Origin: Rhizobium binae | Lineage (GTDB): Bacteria; Pseudomonadota; Alphaproteobacteria; Rhizobiales; Rhizobiaceae | NCBI RefSeq assembly: GCF_017357225.1 | Contig: NZ_CP071604.1 | Coordinates: 1,057,001 to 1,121,000 of the forward strand | Length of the DNA stretch: 64,000 nucleotides | Direction of reading: 5' to 3' | Shown here: piece by piece, positions 25,687-35,554 of the stretch | Layout: each line of letters begins with the position of its first letter | Position numbering within the stretch: position 1 is the first letter of the stretch | Program-made: the position numbers and the translations under genes | The notes under the pieces: model-generated | Seen by the model: only the letters and a program-made list of their open reading frames with translations | The model's database searches: none | Told to the model about the DNA's origin: nothing

Positions 25687-26259
25687 TCAGCAGCCTTTGG
25701 TGCCGGCGGCGTCCTTCTTGACCTGGCCGGGCGCGCAGCCCTTCTTGCCCTTGTTGTCGTGCGAGCTGCCGGCGGCGCTGCTGCCGGTGCCGACGGTGCT
25801 GCCGGTCTTGTCTCCGTCAGCGGACGAAGCGCCGGTTCCAACACTCGAGGCCGAATTGGCATCGCCCGAACCCGCAGCGGAGCCACCGGTTCCGACCGAG
25901 CTGCTGGACGTGCCGCCGCCGGCCGATGAGCCACCGGTGCCGAGCGTCGAAGCAGAGCCCGAGCCGGACCCCGAACCAGCGGCGCTACCGCCGGTGCCGA
26001 CGGAGCTGCTGGATGTGCCGCCGCCAGCCGACGAGCCGCCGGTGCCGAGCGTCGAGGACGAGCCGGAATTGCAATTGGTCGTGCCGGCAGGGCAGGTGCC
26101 GCCGGCAGAGCTGCCACCAGTACCGACGGTGCTGCTCGCAGTTCCGCCGCCGGCCGACGAACCGCCGGTGCCGACCGTGCTCGACGATTGCGCAAAACCG
26201 GAAACAGCCGTGCCGGCCAGAAGAGCCGCCGCCAATGCCAGATGTGTTGCCTTCATCAT
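25687..26259 (-). CDS. Secreted repeat protein 3 (SSVGTGGSSAGGG repeats)
   Basis: A 190-residue protein with a signal peptide (MMKATHLALAAALLAGTAVSGFA) and at least eight copies of a [ST]VGTGGSSAGG-type unit between residues 25 and 165, then a short cysteine-containing basic tail (DNKGKKGCAPGQVKKDAAGTKGC). GGAGG lies seven bases before ATG 26259. It looks like an extended, flexible, surface or matrix protein. The near-identical DNA repeats make slippage likely. No family recognised. Confidence 0.72.
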   Translation of the reverse strand: MMKATHLALAAALLAGTAVSGFAQSSSTVGTGGSSAGGGTASSTVGTGGSSAGGTCPAGTTNCNSGSSSTLGTGGSSAGGGTSSSSVGTGGSAAGSGSGSGSASTLGTGGSSAGGGTSSSSVGTGGSAAGSGDANSASSVGTGASSADGDKTGSTVGTGSSAAGSSHDNKGKKGCAPGQVKKDAAGTKGC

Positions 26260-26349
26260 GATAATTCCTCCGTTGTTTGAAATTGACTGCCGTAGCGGGC
26301 AGCTGGTTTTCAAACGACGGTTTTATCCGTCTGTTCCGGATTTGGGCCC

Positions 26350-27294
26350 TCAGTCGGATAAGGCATCGGACTTTTGGACGATAGCGCCGGCGGGTATCGC
26401 AGCACCGCTCGTTTTGCCGGCGATCGCCAAGACAAGGCGGCGATAATGCGCCATCTGCCCGGCCACCCAAGTCTCGAACTGAAGAAACGTATCGTCGGGC
26501 ATCAGCGCCAGCTCGCCACCCGGAGAGACGCAGTACCAGCCTTTCTCGGCCGCCTCGTCGAGAATATTGCTGATATGCTGACGAGAGACGTCGAAGCGCT
26601 CGGCAAGAGCCCGGTAGGTCAGGCTCCCGGCGATTCCTCCGCCTTGGCGTTGGCGCAGGGCTGCGGCCATGACGGCGCAAAATACAAGGTGGCCGGCGTC
26701 TCTTTCGCTGTGGCGGACGATGATCGGAAAGGGGCCGAACAGGTCATCCTTCACCGTGTAGCGTTCGGCAGAAAGCGCCAGCCAGTGCGCCAGCAGGGTC
26801 TCATCCCCAGCAAGATCGTCCGTCCGGATCGGCAGGGGAGGTGCGACCACTTCCGCGGCGCTCAGAATGGCAAGCGGTGATTGGCCGATCTCCCGCATCA
26901 ATTCCAGGCTGGGTTTGAGGACTTGCGTTCGGCGGTCGGTCTCGAGCGATGTTGCAGTGACGAGGCCGCGGTCGCGCAATCCGCTGATAAACGCAGCTAT
27001 CTGGCGCGGGCTGCCGGGCGTTGACCGTTGAAGAAGCGCAAGCGACGGCGCCGGGCCGCGCGACTGAAGCCACTGAACATGAAGGCAGATCAGAATGAAA
27101 GAGACGAGATAGCGCTGCTTCTGGGCAAATAGTTTGTTCGCCGGCAACACCTTCGGCACGCGTGCAATCATTGCCTCGCAATAGGACAGCACCGCGACGC
27201 TATAGGAGGGATGGCGCATCAAGCGGGCCGCCTCGACCCACAGAGTGTCCGCGGCGAAGTCATTCACTCCGGCATAGAGGCGTGTCTCGCTCAT
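26350..27294 (-). CDS. Putative transcription regulator with two winged-helix regions
   Basis: A 314-residue cytosolic protein. Residues about 88-130 (LLQRSTPGSPRQIAAFISGLRDRGLVTATS) look like a MarR-type winged helix, and residues about 223-255 (LTYRALAERFDVSRQHISNILDEAAEKGWY) form a clear helix-turn-helix. No ligand domain is recognised. It is divergent from the autotransporter gene with about 107 bases between starts, so control of that gene is plausible but unproven. Confidence 0.7.
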   Translation of the reverse strand: MSETRLYAGVNDFAADTLWVEAARLMRHPSYSVAVLSYCEAMIARVPKVLPANKLFAQKQRYLVSFILICLHVQWLQSRGPAPSLALLQRSTPGSPRQIAAFISGLRDRGLVTATSLETDRRTQVLKPSLELMREIGQSPLAILSAAEVVAPPLPIRTDDLAGDETLLAHWLALSAERYTVKDDLFGPFPIIVRHSERDAGHLVFCAVMAAALRQRQGGGIAGSLTYRALAERFDVSRQHISNILDEAAEKGWYCVSPGGELALMPDDTFLQFETWVAGQMAHYRRLVLAIAGKTSGAAIPAGAIVQKSDALSD

Positions 27295-27401
27295 GTTTCT
27301 TTCGTCTGCTTACTGATCAATGCAAAGTTTAGACTCTGCCATTGGCGGGAGGCGGTTTATACAGCCTTCGCGTTTATTTTTCTTCAATAAAGTTGATTTT
27401 G

Positions 27402-30400
27402 ATGAAAGCACAGGGCCGTATCTCAGTTCACTTCGCCGTTGCCGGTTCCGCCTTTATTACACTCTTTCTTTCAGCCGTTACCGCGCAAAGCGATCCCTTG
27501 CTCGATTCCTATGTCGAGATCAGCAACGGCGGCGAGTTGGGAACGGATCAGGTCGACATGTCGACGGGTGGATGGATCAGATCCGTGGGAGCCGGAACCG
27601 TCAGCCTGGTGCCGGAAATGGATATTATGGACGGCGCCGTTGTGCGTTTCTCCGCCATTGCCGGCAGTGATCTGAATCTCAGGCTTTATCGGGCCGGGAG
27701 GGGCGCGGAACTTCATTTCGGCGGCGCCGGCGACACCGGCACCGTCACGCTTGCGGATAACTTCTTCTCGGGCTCAAACCAGGACGTGTATGTCGATTCC
27801 GGCACGCTGCTGGTCCCGGGGGACGGTCAAGGGGCACTGCTCCGCGCCACCACGACAACTGTTGCATCCGGCGCAACCATCGACCTCGGGACGCACAGCG
27901 ATTGGATAGCCTCTCTTGCCGGCAGCGGCACCATCCGCCTCGACAATGCTAATCTTGAGATCCGAGACTTCACATTCAATGGAACGATCGACGGCGCAAA
28001 CAGTGTGACCTTCAGCCGGGGCGGAAACTGGCAGGGCAGGTTCCTCGGCGTCGGCGAAGTCGCGCTCTCCGCCAACCGGACCCTAAACATTATCGATGCC
28101 GCCACCGCAGCAAATCTTTCAACCCTCGATGCGCTTCGCTTGTCCTCAGGATCGGTCTTCGACCTTAGAATGTATGACGCCTCGCTCAACAGCCTGTACG
28201 GCGCAGGCCTGATCGGCACGACTGAAAGCCTCTCGATCGGATCCGGAAATTATTCCGGGGGCATCATCGCGAGCCGCGGGCTGACGATTTCCGGGGACTT
28301 CCTATGGTCGGGCGTCTCGCAAGGGGCCCTGTCGATCGACGTGCTTTCCGGCGCGACACTAAGCGCCGATGGCGGCAAGGTGTTCGGGGGTCTTGCGGAC
28401 ATCAATGTCGATGGGACGCTGGCTATCAAGACAAGTGAAGCTGTCGATGCACTAACCGGTGGTGGCAGTGTCGACGTCGCCGGCAATGCCGTTCTTTCCG
28501 TTGGTGCCGACAACAGCTCGGCCACCTTCGACGGTGTGATATCGGGTGACGGCGGTCTGACCAAAGCCGGCACCGGCACCGTCACGCTCAGCAGCCGCCA
28601 GTCCTTTACAGGTGTAACGACCATCTCAGCCGGCACATTGCAGTTGATGTCGGCCAATGCGCTTTCCACCTCTTCTGGACTCTTCATGAATAACGGCACC
28701 CAATTGGATATGGGCGGCTTCAACCAGGCCGTTGCGAGCCTATCCGGCGGCGGCGACATTCTGCTCGGCAGTGCAAGCCTATCCCTCGGCGCTTCCGGCG
28801 GGAGCGGATCGTTCGGCGGAGTCATATCCGGCAGCGGGTCCGTTACAAAGTCGGGCACCGGCACTTTTGGGCTATTTGGACCCAACAGTTTTTCCGGAGC
28901 CATGAATGTACTGGGAGGAACCCTCTTTGTGTCCTCATCCGCATCTCTCGGCGATGGCAGCGCGACCAATACGCTCACCCTCGATGGCGCGACGCTGCAG
29001 ACATTCGGAGCCGTTTCGTCTCCCGCCGCCCGCGGCGTGGTTATTGGAAGCGCCGGCGGCACCGTCAATACGAGCGGCAATGCGGTGACATTTGCCGGCA
29101 GCGTATCGGGCACCGGACGGCTGAGCAAGACCGGCGCGGGCACGCTGACCCTTTCGGGCAATAATACGCGGTCGGGGGATACGGACGTCGAGCAAGGGCG
29201 GCTATCCCTCCGGAACGGCAACGCATTGGCCGACGACGGCCGCGTGACCATTGCCGACCTCGCTGCCACCGGGCTCGACGTCGAGACGTCCGAGACCATC
29301 GGCTCGCTCGCCGGCGGCGGCTCGTCGGGTGGAGACGTGAACCTATCGAATGCGGCGACGCTTAACGTCGGGGGCGACGACAGTTCCACCACTTTCGCCG
29401 GGTCGATCGCCGGCGACGGCAGTCTCGTCAAGACCGGCGCGGGCCTGTTTCGCCTGACCGGCAATAGCAGCTATACCGGCGACACGGATGTGCTTGACGG
29501 CACGCTGTCGGTCAATGGCAGCCTGGCTGGCGCAGTCAACGTCGGTTCCGGCGCAAGACTTCAGGGAACCGGCAGCGTCGGCAGGACCTCGCTTGCAGCA
29601 AACAGCGTCCTTGCTCCCGGAAATTCGATCGGTACCCTGACGGTCGCCGGAGATCTGAACCTCGATCCAAGCAGCGTGTTCGAAGTCGAGATCGGCAGCA
29701 CCGGGCTGAGCGACAGGGTGAACGTCACCGGTACCGCCTTCCTGAACGGTGCCGAGGTTCGGACAATCCTTTGGGATCCCGCAGTCAGCTACGTCAATGG
29801 CCAGTCCTACACGATCGTCTCTGCCGGCGCCGTCTCGGGCACCTTCGGCGATCTGGAGATCGATTCTGCCTTCCTGAAGTCTTTCCTCAGCTATTCCGCC
29901 ACCGACGTAACCCTGACCCTGCGCACCGTGCTGAGCCCCGGTTCTCTGTTTCCGAGCGCCGCCCTCACGTATAATCAGCAACAGTCGGCTTATGGCCTCG
30001 ACTTCCTCGATCAGACGAGCGGCTCCAGCAGCCTCGCGCTCTACAATGCGATCCTTTATAGCGACAGGGCAGAAGCAAGGGATGCATTCGACCAGCTCTC
30101 CGGCGAAATCCACGCATCGCTGCAAAATGGCCTTTTCAGCGAAGCCGATGACGTGCGCAACGCGGTTTATGACCGGCTGGACGAGGCGTTTGCGACCGGC
30201 GGCAAGGCATGGACGAGCGCCTATGGCAATGTCGCCTGGCTGAAGGGTGACGGAAACGCCTCGAGCGCGACGACAGCGCGCGGCGGCGCGCTCTATGGCG
30301 TCGACTGGGTGATCGACGATCGTTCGATCGGCGTGTTCGCAGGCGTCGGTCAATCCTCTTTCGAGATCCCCGACCTCGGCTCCACGGCCAATATCGACAG

Positions 30401-31019
30401 CGTGCATCTTGGCCTCTATGCCGCGCAGCGGTTCGGCGGACTGCAGGTCAGATTCGGGGCGTCGAACAGCTGGCACGACATCGAAACGCGCCGCGACATC
30501 GCCTTTGACGCTTTTTCCGACAGTCAGACGGCAAGTTATCACGGCAGCACCGCCCAGATTTTCTCGGAGGCGTCATACGATTTCGGCCTCTCCCGTGACC
30601 TGATTGTGGCCCCGTTCGGCAGATTGGACTATGCAATCGGCCAGCGCGACAACTTCCACGAGGACGGCGGCGCAGCCTCCCTTTCGGGCGAGAGCGCACG
30701 GGAAGATCTGTTTGCGACGACTGTGGGGCTACGGACGAAACGACAGGCTTCGATCGCCGGAAAGAGTGTCACCACTGGTTTTGATGTCGCCTGGAGACGG
30801 ATCGCCGATCAGGATACGCCGCTCGCCGCTCTGGCATTCGAAAATGGCGGCAGTTTCGTCGTGAAAGGGCTGCGCAATGCCGAAAACAGCGTCGTTGCGG
30901 GCGGATCCGTGACATTGCAGCTGACGGAGGCAGCGGCCGCTTCCCTGTCGTACCGAGGACAATTCGGCGATGGCCTCAACCGCCACAGCGCCAATGCCCG
31001 GTTGGACGTCAGATTCTAG
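27402..31019 (+). CDS. Autotransporter with beta-strand repeats (type Va secretion)
   Basis: About 1205 residues. A signal peptide (MKAQGRISVHFAVAGSAFIT...) precedes a passenger rich in Gly, Ser and Thr. Four autotransporter-associated repeats of the form GxIxGxGxLxKxGxGTxxLxGxxxxxGxTxVxxGTL start near 28530, 28817, 29097 and 29399. A GxVLAPGNSIGTLTVAGDLxLxP junction near 29610 leads to the C-terminal beta-barrel (from about 30200), ending in phenylalanine as required for outer-membrane insertion. It is probably a surface adhesin or aggregation factor. ATG 27402 is chosen for the signal peptide; the frame extends upstream to a TTG at 27342. The Shine-Dalgarno is weak. Confidence 0.9.
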   Translation: MKAQGRISVHFAVAGSAFITLFLSAVTAQSDPLLDSYVEISNGGELGTDQVDMSTGGWIRSVGAGTVSLVPEMDIMDGAVVRFSAIAGSDLNLRLYRAGRGAELHFGGAGDTGTVTLADNFFSGSNQDVYVDSGTLLVPGDGQGALLRATTTTVASGATIDLGTHSDWIASLAGSGTIRLDNANLEIRDFTFNGTIDGANSVTFSRGGNWQGRFLGVGEVALSANRTLNIIDAATAANLSTLDALRLSSGSVFDLRMYDASLNSLYGAGLIGTTESLSIGSGNYSGGIIASRGLTISGDFLWSGVSQGALSIDVLSGATLSADGGKVFGGLADINVDGTLAIKTSEAVDALTGGGSVDVAGNAVLSVGADNSSATFDGVISGDGGLTKAGTGTVTLSSRQSFTGVTTISAGTLQLMSANALSTSSGLFMNNGTQLDMGGFNQAVASLSGGGDILLGSASLSLGASGGSGSFGGVISGSGSVTKSGTGTFGLFGPNSFSGAMNVLGGTLFVSSSASLGDGSATNTLTLDGATLQTFGAVSSPAARGVVIGSAGGTVNTSGNAVTFAGSVSGTGRLSKTGAGTLTLSGNNTRSGDTDVEQGRLSLRNGNALADDGRVTIADLAATGLDVETSETIGSLAGGGSSGGDVNLSNAATLNVGGDDSSTTFAGSIAGDGSLVKTGAGLFRLTGNSSYTGDTDVLDGTLSVNGSLAGAVNVGSGARLQGTGSVGRTSLAANSVLAPGNSIGTLTVAGDLNLDPSSVFEVEIGSTGLSDRVNVTGTAFLNGAEVRTILWDPAVSYVNGQSYTIVSAGAVSGTFGDLEIDSAFLKSFLSYSATDVTLTLRTVLSPGSLFPSAALTYNQQQSAYGLDFLDQTSGSSSLALYNAILYSDRAEARDAFDQLSGEIHASLQNGLFSEADDVRNAVYDRLDEAFATGGKAWTSAYGNVAWLKGDGNASSATTARGGALYGVDWVIDDRSIGVFAGVGQSSFEIPDLGSTANIDSVHLGLYAAQRFGGLQVRFGASNSWHDIETRRDIAFDAFSDSQTASYHGSTAQIFSEASYDFGLSRDLIVAPFGRLDYAIGQRDNFHEDGGAASLSGESAREDLFATTVGLRTKRQASIAGKSVTTGFDVAWRRIADQDTPLAALAFENGGSFVVKGLRNAENSVVAGGSVTLQLTEAAAASLSYRGQFGDGLNRHSANARLDVRF

Positions 31020-31112
31020 AGCATGAGTGTGAGCGATTTTCGGACGACATCATGCTCTAACTGTTTAAGGATTCAAATCTAAGGCCCACCCGGCCTTAAA
31101 TCATCCTGTTCT
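31017..31112. repeat. Palindromic intergenic element beginning at the autotransporter stop
   Basis: AGAGCATGA...ATCATGCTCTAA form inverted arms around TTTTCGGACGACAT, followed by a further inverted pair ending TTCTAG. The first part matches, in opposite orientation, the element at 55224-55277. The rest of 31113-31342 shows no gene. It may stabilise the transcript end. Confidence 0.65.
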
Positions 31113-31342
31113 AGCGAGGCGCTTTCGCATCCGGAGCGGATGGATAGCTGCTTGGCGAACGTCGGTTAAACCTCACTGTTTCTCTCCTAAGCCTCGGTCG
31201 GATAATCCCCGAATTTGGCCTATCCGATCGCGATCGGCCGGCGGCGAAGAAATTTGCAACGCACTTCTGTGGCGGCGCGACACGAGCAGCATTGCCAATT
31301 CAAGGGCTTGATCCTAATTTGGGCGACAAGGGGAGAGGGACC

Positions 31343-31567
31343 ATGAGGCTGTCAGCTCTTATTCCATCAGCGGCTGCCGCAGCGCTGCTATTGGCCTTCA
31401 CATCCGATGCCGCCGCTAAAGGCGGAAAGCACCACAATCACAGAAGCTGTGCACAGCTGCAGGCGATGATGGATCATGGTTTGACCGGCGGCAAACATGC
31501 CGACGATGGCGTCGAAAGGAAGGCAAAGATCGAAAAGAAGATGAGGAAGAAAGGCTGCCAGGGGTGA
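31343..31567 (+). CDS. Small secreted basic protein
   Basis: A 74-residue protein with signal peptide MRLSALIPSAAAAALLLAFT...AAA and a mature His/Lys-rich part (KGGKHHNHRSCAQLQAMMDHGLTGGKHADDG...KKMRKKGCQG) with two cysteines. GGAGAGGG precedes ATG 31343. The GGKHADDGxERKxKIEKKM tail is common in rhizobial small secreted proteins, but no function is known. The next 200 bases hold no clear gene. Confidence 0.7.
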   Translation: MRLSALIPSAAAAALLLAFTSDAAAKGGKHHNHRSCAQLQAMMDHGLTGGKHADDGVERKAKIEKKMRKKGCQG

Positions 31568-31771
31568 TGAAGCCGCAAACGGCCTCGCGTGCCAGCAAAG
31601 GACGCCGGATGGGAGCCCGCGCTCGTGCCGAATGCGAACATGGCTCGACCGGAGCGGGCGCGCAGGGGTGGCAACTCAAGCGAGACGAGTGACGGATATG
31701 CCCGACGGTCGGTTCGGCGCCTTCATCACCTGCGCCTCTATGCTGGCAGGGTTTTGCAGATCTGCACCCGT

Positions 31772-32455
31772 CTATCCAGCCGGAAAAAGCAATAGAAATT
31801 GCCGGTCGCCTTCCGGGGTAAAGAGGATCGAGCGGCTTTCCGCCGTGCGCCGCGCCCAGCCCTTGTCGAGGAAGCTTGAGAGCAGCGCCTTGCCGAGGCT
31901 GCCGGCGAGGTGCGCCCGCCTTTCGCTCCAGTCGAGGCAGGAGCGGCAGAGCGGCCGGCGCGACGATCTGAGATCGCCGACATCGATGCCGATGCCTTTG
32001 AGATCGTTTTCGCCCTTTTCGGTCAGCGCCAGGCCGTCTCCGATCGCGTCGATCGCGCCTGAGGCAATCAGGCTGTCGAGCATGCGCACGCCGTAATCGC
32101 CGGCCAGATGATCGTAGCAGATGCGCGCCTTGCGCAGCGCCGGCTCCTTCGGCCCTGGCCGGTGGCGCAGATGCCCGCGCCCGGCGGCAAAACCCATCAT
32201 GCTTTCGATCAGCCGGGCGGCCGCCTCGTCGGCGAGCGTGAAATAACGGTGGCGCCCCTGCTTGCGCTGGGCCAGCAGCCCGCCGGCTTCGAGCTTGGCG
32301 AGATGGGTGCTGGCCGTCTGCACGGTGATGCCGCCGACGCCGGCAAGCTCGGTCGCCGTCAGCGCCTGCCCGCCGGTCAGCGCCGCCAGCATGTTGGCCC
32401 GCGCCGGATCGCCGATCAGCGCACCGATCTGTGCAATGTCAGGGCCTTCCTTCAT
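31772..32455 (-). CDS. ArsR-family transcription regulator
   Basis: A 227-residue protein. The N-terminal 90 residues are an ArsR winged helix (IGDPARANMLAALTGGQALTATELAGVGGITVQTASTHLAKLEAGGLLAQRKQGRHRYFTLAD). The longer C-terminal domain with CRSCLDWSERRAHLAGSLG matches ArsR members in rhizobia. It is divergent from the NIPSNAP/ABM pair, 69 bases apart, and may control them. The inducer is unknown; the C-terminal CxxC could respond to thiol or metal. Confidence 0.9.
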   Translation of the reverse strand: MKEGPDIAQIGALIGDPARANMLAALTGGQALTATELAGVGGITVQTASTHLAKLEAGGLLAQRKQGRHRYFTLADEAAARLIESMMGFAAGRGHLRHRPGPKEPALRKARICYDHLAGDYGVRMLDSLIASGAIDAIGDGLALTEKGENDLKGIGIDVGDLRSSRRPLCRSCLDWSERRAHLAGSLGKALLSSFLDKGWARRTAESRSILFTPEGDRQFLLLFPAG

Positions 32456-32524
32456 ACTTCGATCGTAACCGAAGCATCGCCGTCAGGCAATGTGCGAAAA
32501 CAGGCGAGCACAAAGGAGAACCCG

Positions 32525-32854
32525 ATGATCACCTGCTTCATCCGCTACGAAATCGAGGCCTTCAAGAAAGACGCCTTCGCCGAATATGCCCGCAACTGGG
32601 GCCAGGTGATCCCGAAAAACGGCGCCGATCTGATCGGCTATTTCGCCCCGCACGAGGGATCGGCGACGACAGCCTACGGCGTCTATAATATCGAGAGCCT
32701 CGCCGCCTACGAAGCCTATCGCGCCCGGCTGGCCGCCGACCCGCTCGGCCGCGAGAATTACGAATTTGCCAGGCGCGAACGCTTCATCCTGAAGGAAGAC
32801 CGCATCTTCCTGAAAAACGTCTCCGCCCCTCACGCCAAGCTGGTGCTGCCATGA
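32525..32854 (+). CDS. NIPSNAP family protein
   Basis: A 109-residue protein (MITCFIRYEIEAFKKDAFAEYARNWGQVIPKNGADLIGYF...) with the NIPSNAP ferredoxin-like fold pattern and terminal FLKNVSAPHAKLVLP. GGAGAA precedes ATG 32525. It overlaps the ABM gene by four bases (ATGA). Such small dimeric barrel proteins are often enzymes on reactive small molecules, but no substrate is known. Divergent from the ArsR gene. Confidence 0.88.
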   Translation: MITCFIRYEIEAFKKDAFAEYARNWGQVIPKNGADLIGYFAPHEGSATTAYGVYNIESLAAYEAYRARLAADPLGRENYEFARRERFILKEDRIFLKNVSAPHAKLVLP

Positions 32855-33201
32855 TCGCCGTCATTTTCGAAGTCGTGCCCTATATGGGCGAGCGTCACAA
32901 ATATCTCGATCTCGCCGGCGAATTGCGCGCCGAACTCGAAAAGATCGACGGCTTCCTCTCGATCGAACGGTTCGAGAGCCTGACGAACCGTGGCAAGCTG
33001 CTGTCGCTCTCCTTCTTCCGCGACGAGGAGGCGGTGAAGGAATGGCGCAATCTCGAGGCGCACCGGGCCGCGCAACAGGCCGGACGCGGCGGCATCTTCG
33101 CCGATTACCGCCTGCGGATTGCCAGTGTGGTGCGCGATTACGGCATGTTCGAACGCGATGAGGCGCCGGCCGACAGCCGCAGAGTTCATGACGCGGCGTG
33201 A
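32851..33201 (+). CDS. Antibiotic biosynthesis monooxygenase-type (ABM) protein
   Basis: A 116-residue protein with the ABM-like barrel pattern: MIAVIFEVVPYMGERHKYLDLAGELRAELEKIDGFLSIERFES...LLSLSFFRDEEAVKEWRNLEAHRAAQQAGR. The SFF/W...WRxxxxHxxxQxxGR motif is the family signature. Start overlaps the NIPSNAP stop. Together the pair may handle a reactive compound sensed by the ArsR-type regulator. Confidence 0.9.
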   Translation: MIAVIFEVVPYMGERHKYLDLAGELRAELEKIDGFLSIERFESLTNRGKLLSLSFFRDEEAVKEWRNLEAHRAAQQAGRGGIFADYRLRIASVVRDYGMFERDEAPADSRRVHDAA

Positions 33202-33310
33202 TCGTGGGAGAGGGCCGCCGGTGCAATAAATTCCCGATTTCGGCCACCCCTTCAGGCTTTGGTAACTAAGTTGCGTAACCATAACGGAGAGTTAAGCGTA
33301 GAGCGTATGA

Positions 33311-34465
<1,155 letters not shown>

Positions 34466-34530
34466 GCAGCACTTTCGCAAGATCGACATAGCTTCTTCCG
34501 GTTTCCTCCAGTTGCGGAAGAAGGCCAAGG

Positions 34531-34564
34531 CGCCCGGGGTTCGAACCCGGGCGTCTTCTATTTT
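34531..34564 (+). terminator. Rho-independent terminator of ccrM
   Basis: CGCCCGGG and CCCGGGCG pair around GTTCGAA, followed by TCTTCTATTTT. It lies 65 bases after the ccrM stop and before the convergent SnoaL-like gene. Confidence 0.75.
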
Positions 34565-34937
34565 AGAAATCCTTGTAGTCGGTGACGTCGACGCGGATGA
34601 TGCGGCCTTCCGAATTGAAGGTGATCGTCTCCTCGCCCTCGCGGATCAGCGGCTTGCCCGTTTTGCTGTGGGTGGCGCGGAGCGACCAGACGGCCCGGCC
34701 GGATAGCGGCGTCAGTGTCTCGACAAGAGAGTTTTCCGCCGTCTGATCGGGATAGTCGTCGAAATAGCGCCGGAAGGCGGCCATAATCTCGGGCCGTCCC
34801 GAAAGGCTGCCGACGCCATTCGAGATATAGGTGGCGTCGTCGGCGAAATAGCCCTCGATAACAGGAAAATCCAGCGCGTTGATCGCGGCGTGGAAGCGTT
34901 CGATTTCCTCTGCCGGGTCGAAGGCCATGGCGCTCAA
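34563..34937 (-). CDS. SnoaL/NTF2-like protein
   Basis: A 124-residue cone-shaped-fold protein (MSAMAFDPAEEIERFHAAINALDFPVIEGYFADDATYISNGVGSLSG...). The pattern of a helix, FxxDxTY and a final beta sheet (EETITFNSEGRIIRVDVTDYKDF) fits nuclear-transport-factor-2/SnoaL-like enzymes or binding proteins. Substrate unknown. Its start overlaps the HAD gene stop by four bases, so it is the last gene of the mutY operon. Confidence 0.9.
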   Translation of the reverse strand: MSAMAFDPAEEIERFHAAINALDFPVIEGYFADDATYISNGVGSLSGRPEIMAAFRRYFDDYPDQTAENSLVETLTPLSGRAVWSLRATHSKTGKPLIREGEETITFNSEGRIIRVDVTDYKDF

Positions 34938-35554
34938 ACCTTCAGACCGTAGTCAGCGAGATCGCTGCGCAGCTTCTCGGCGCCCGAAAACAGCACCGCG
35001 TTCCAGCCGAAGGCCCTGGCGCCTTCGACATTAACAGGCGCGTCGTCGATGAAGATCGTCGCCTTCGGATCGAGGCCGAAGCTCCTCGTATGGCTCGCGT
35101 AGATCGCGGCATCCGGCTTGATCAGGCCGACATCGCCGGAAACGGTCACGCCGCGCGGCAGCTTGAGGAAAGGAAAGCGCTCCTGCGCCTCGCGAAAAGT
35201 GTCGGAGGCGAAATTGGTCAGCATCGTTACGTCGCGGCCTTCGGCGATCAGCCCTTCCAGGATCGCGACGCTGTCGTCATAGGCGTGCGGCACCATCTCG
35301 TGCCAGTATTTGCGGAAGGCGCGGATATGCTCTTCGCGAGCCGGATGCGCGGCAATCAGCAGCGCTTCGGCCTCTTCCCAGGTGCGGCCGCGGTCCTGCT
35401 CGATGTTCCAGTCATGGGTGCAGATATTGGCGAAAAACCAGTTGCGCTCGGTCTCATCGGGAATGAGGCGGGCGAAGGGAAGATGCGGATCGTAATGAAT
35501 AAGAACTTTGCCGATATCGAAAACGATGTGTTTTATCTCGGGGGTCATGGTCAT
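34934..35554 (-). CDS. HAD-superfamily hydrolase (YihX-like)
   Basis: A 206-residue protein. Motif I reads FDIGKVLIHYDP, motif II LTNFASD, motif III GLIKPDAAIYASH, motif IV FIDDAPVNVEGARAFGWNAV. In motif I the second acidic residue is replaced by glycine, as in YihX-type sugar phosphatases (DLGNV), so it need not be inactive. It overlaps both neighbours by four bases: mutY upstream and the SnoaL-like gene downstream. Confidence 0.9.
   Translation of the reverse strand: MTMTPEIKHIVFDIGKVLIHYDPHLPFARLIPDETERNWFFANICTHDWNIEQDRGRTWEEAEALLIAAHPAREEHIRAFRKYWHEMVPHAYDDSVAILEGLIAEGRDVTMLTNFASDTFREAQERFPFLKLPRGVTVSGDVGLIKPDAAIYASHTRSFGLDPKATIFIDDAPVNVEGARAFGWNAVLFSGAEKLRSDLADYGLKV

Noticed and set aside
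33250..33300. TAAC/TTAA blocks upstream of ccrM as a CtrA binding site
   Set aside because: The spacing does not match TTAA-N7-TTAA well; regulation by CtrA remains possible but is not supported by the motif.
34529..34564. A GGGGTTCGAACCC stretch after ccrM that resembles a tRNA T arm
   Set aside because: No acceptor, D or anticodon arm is found around it; the stem followed by T-rich sequence fits a terminator.
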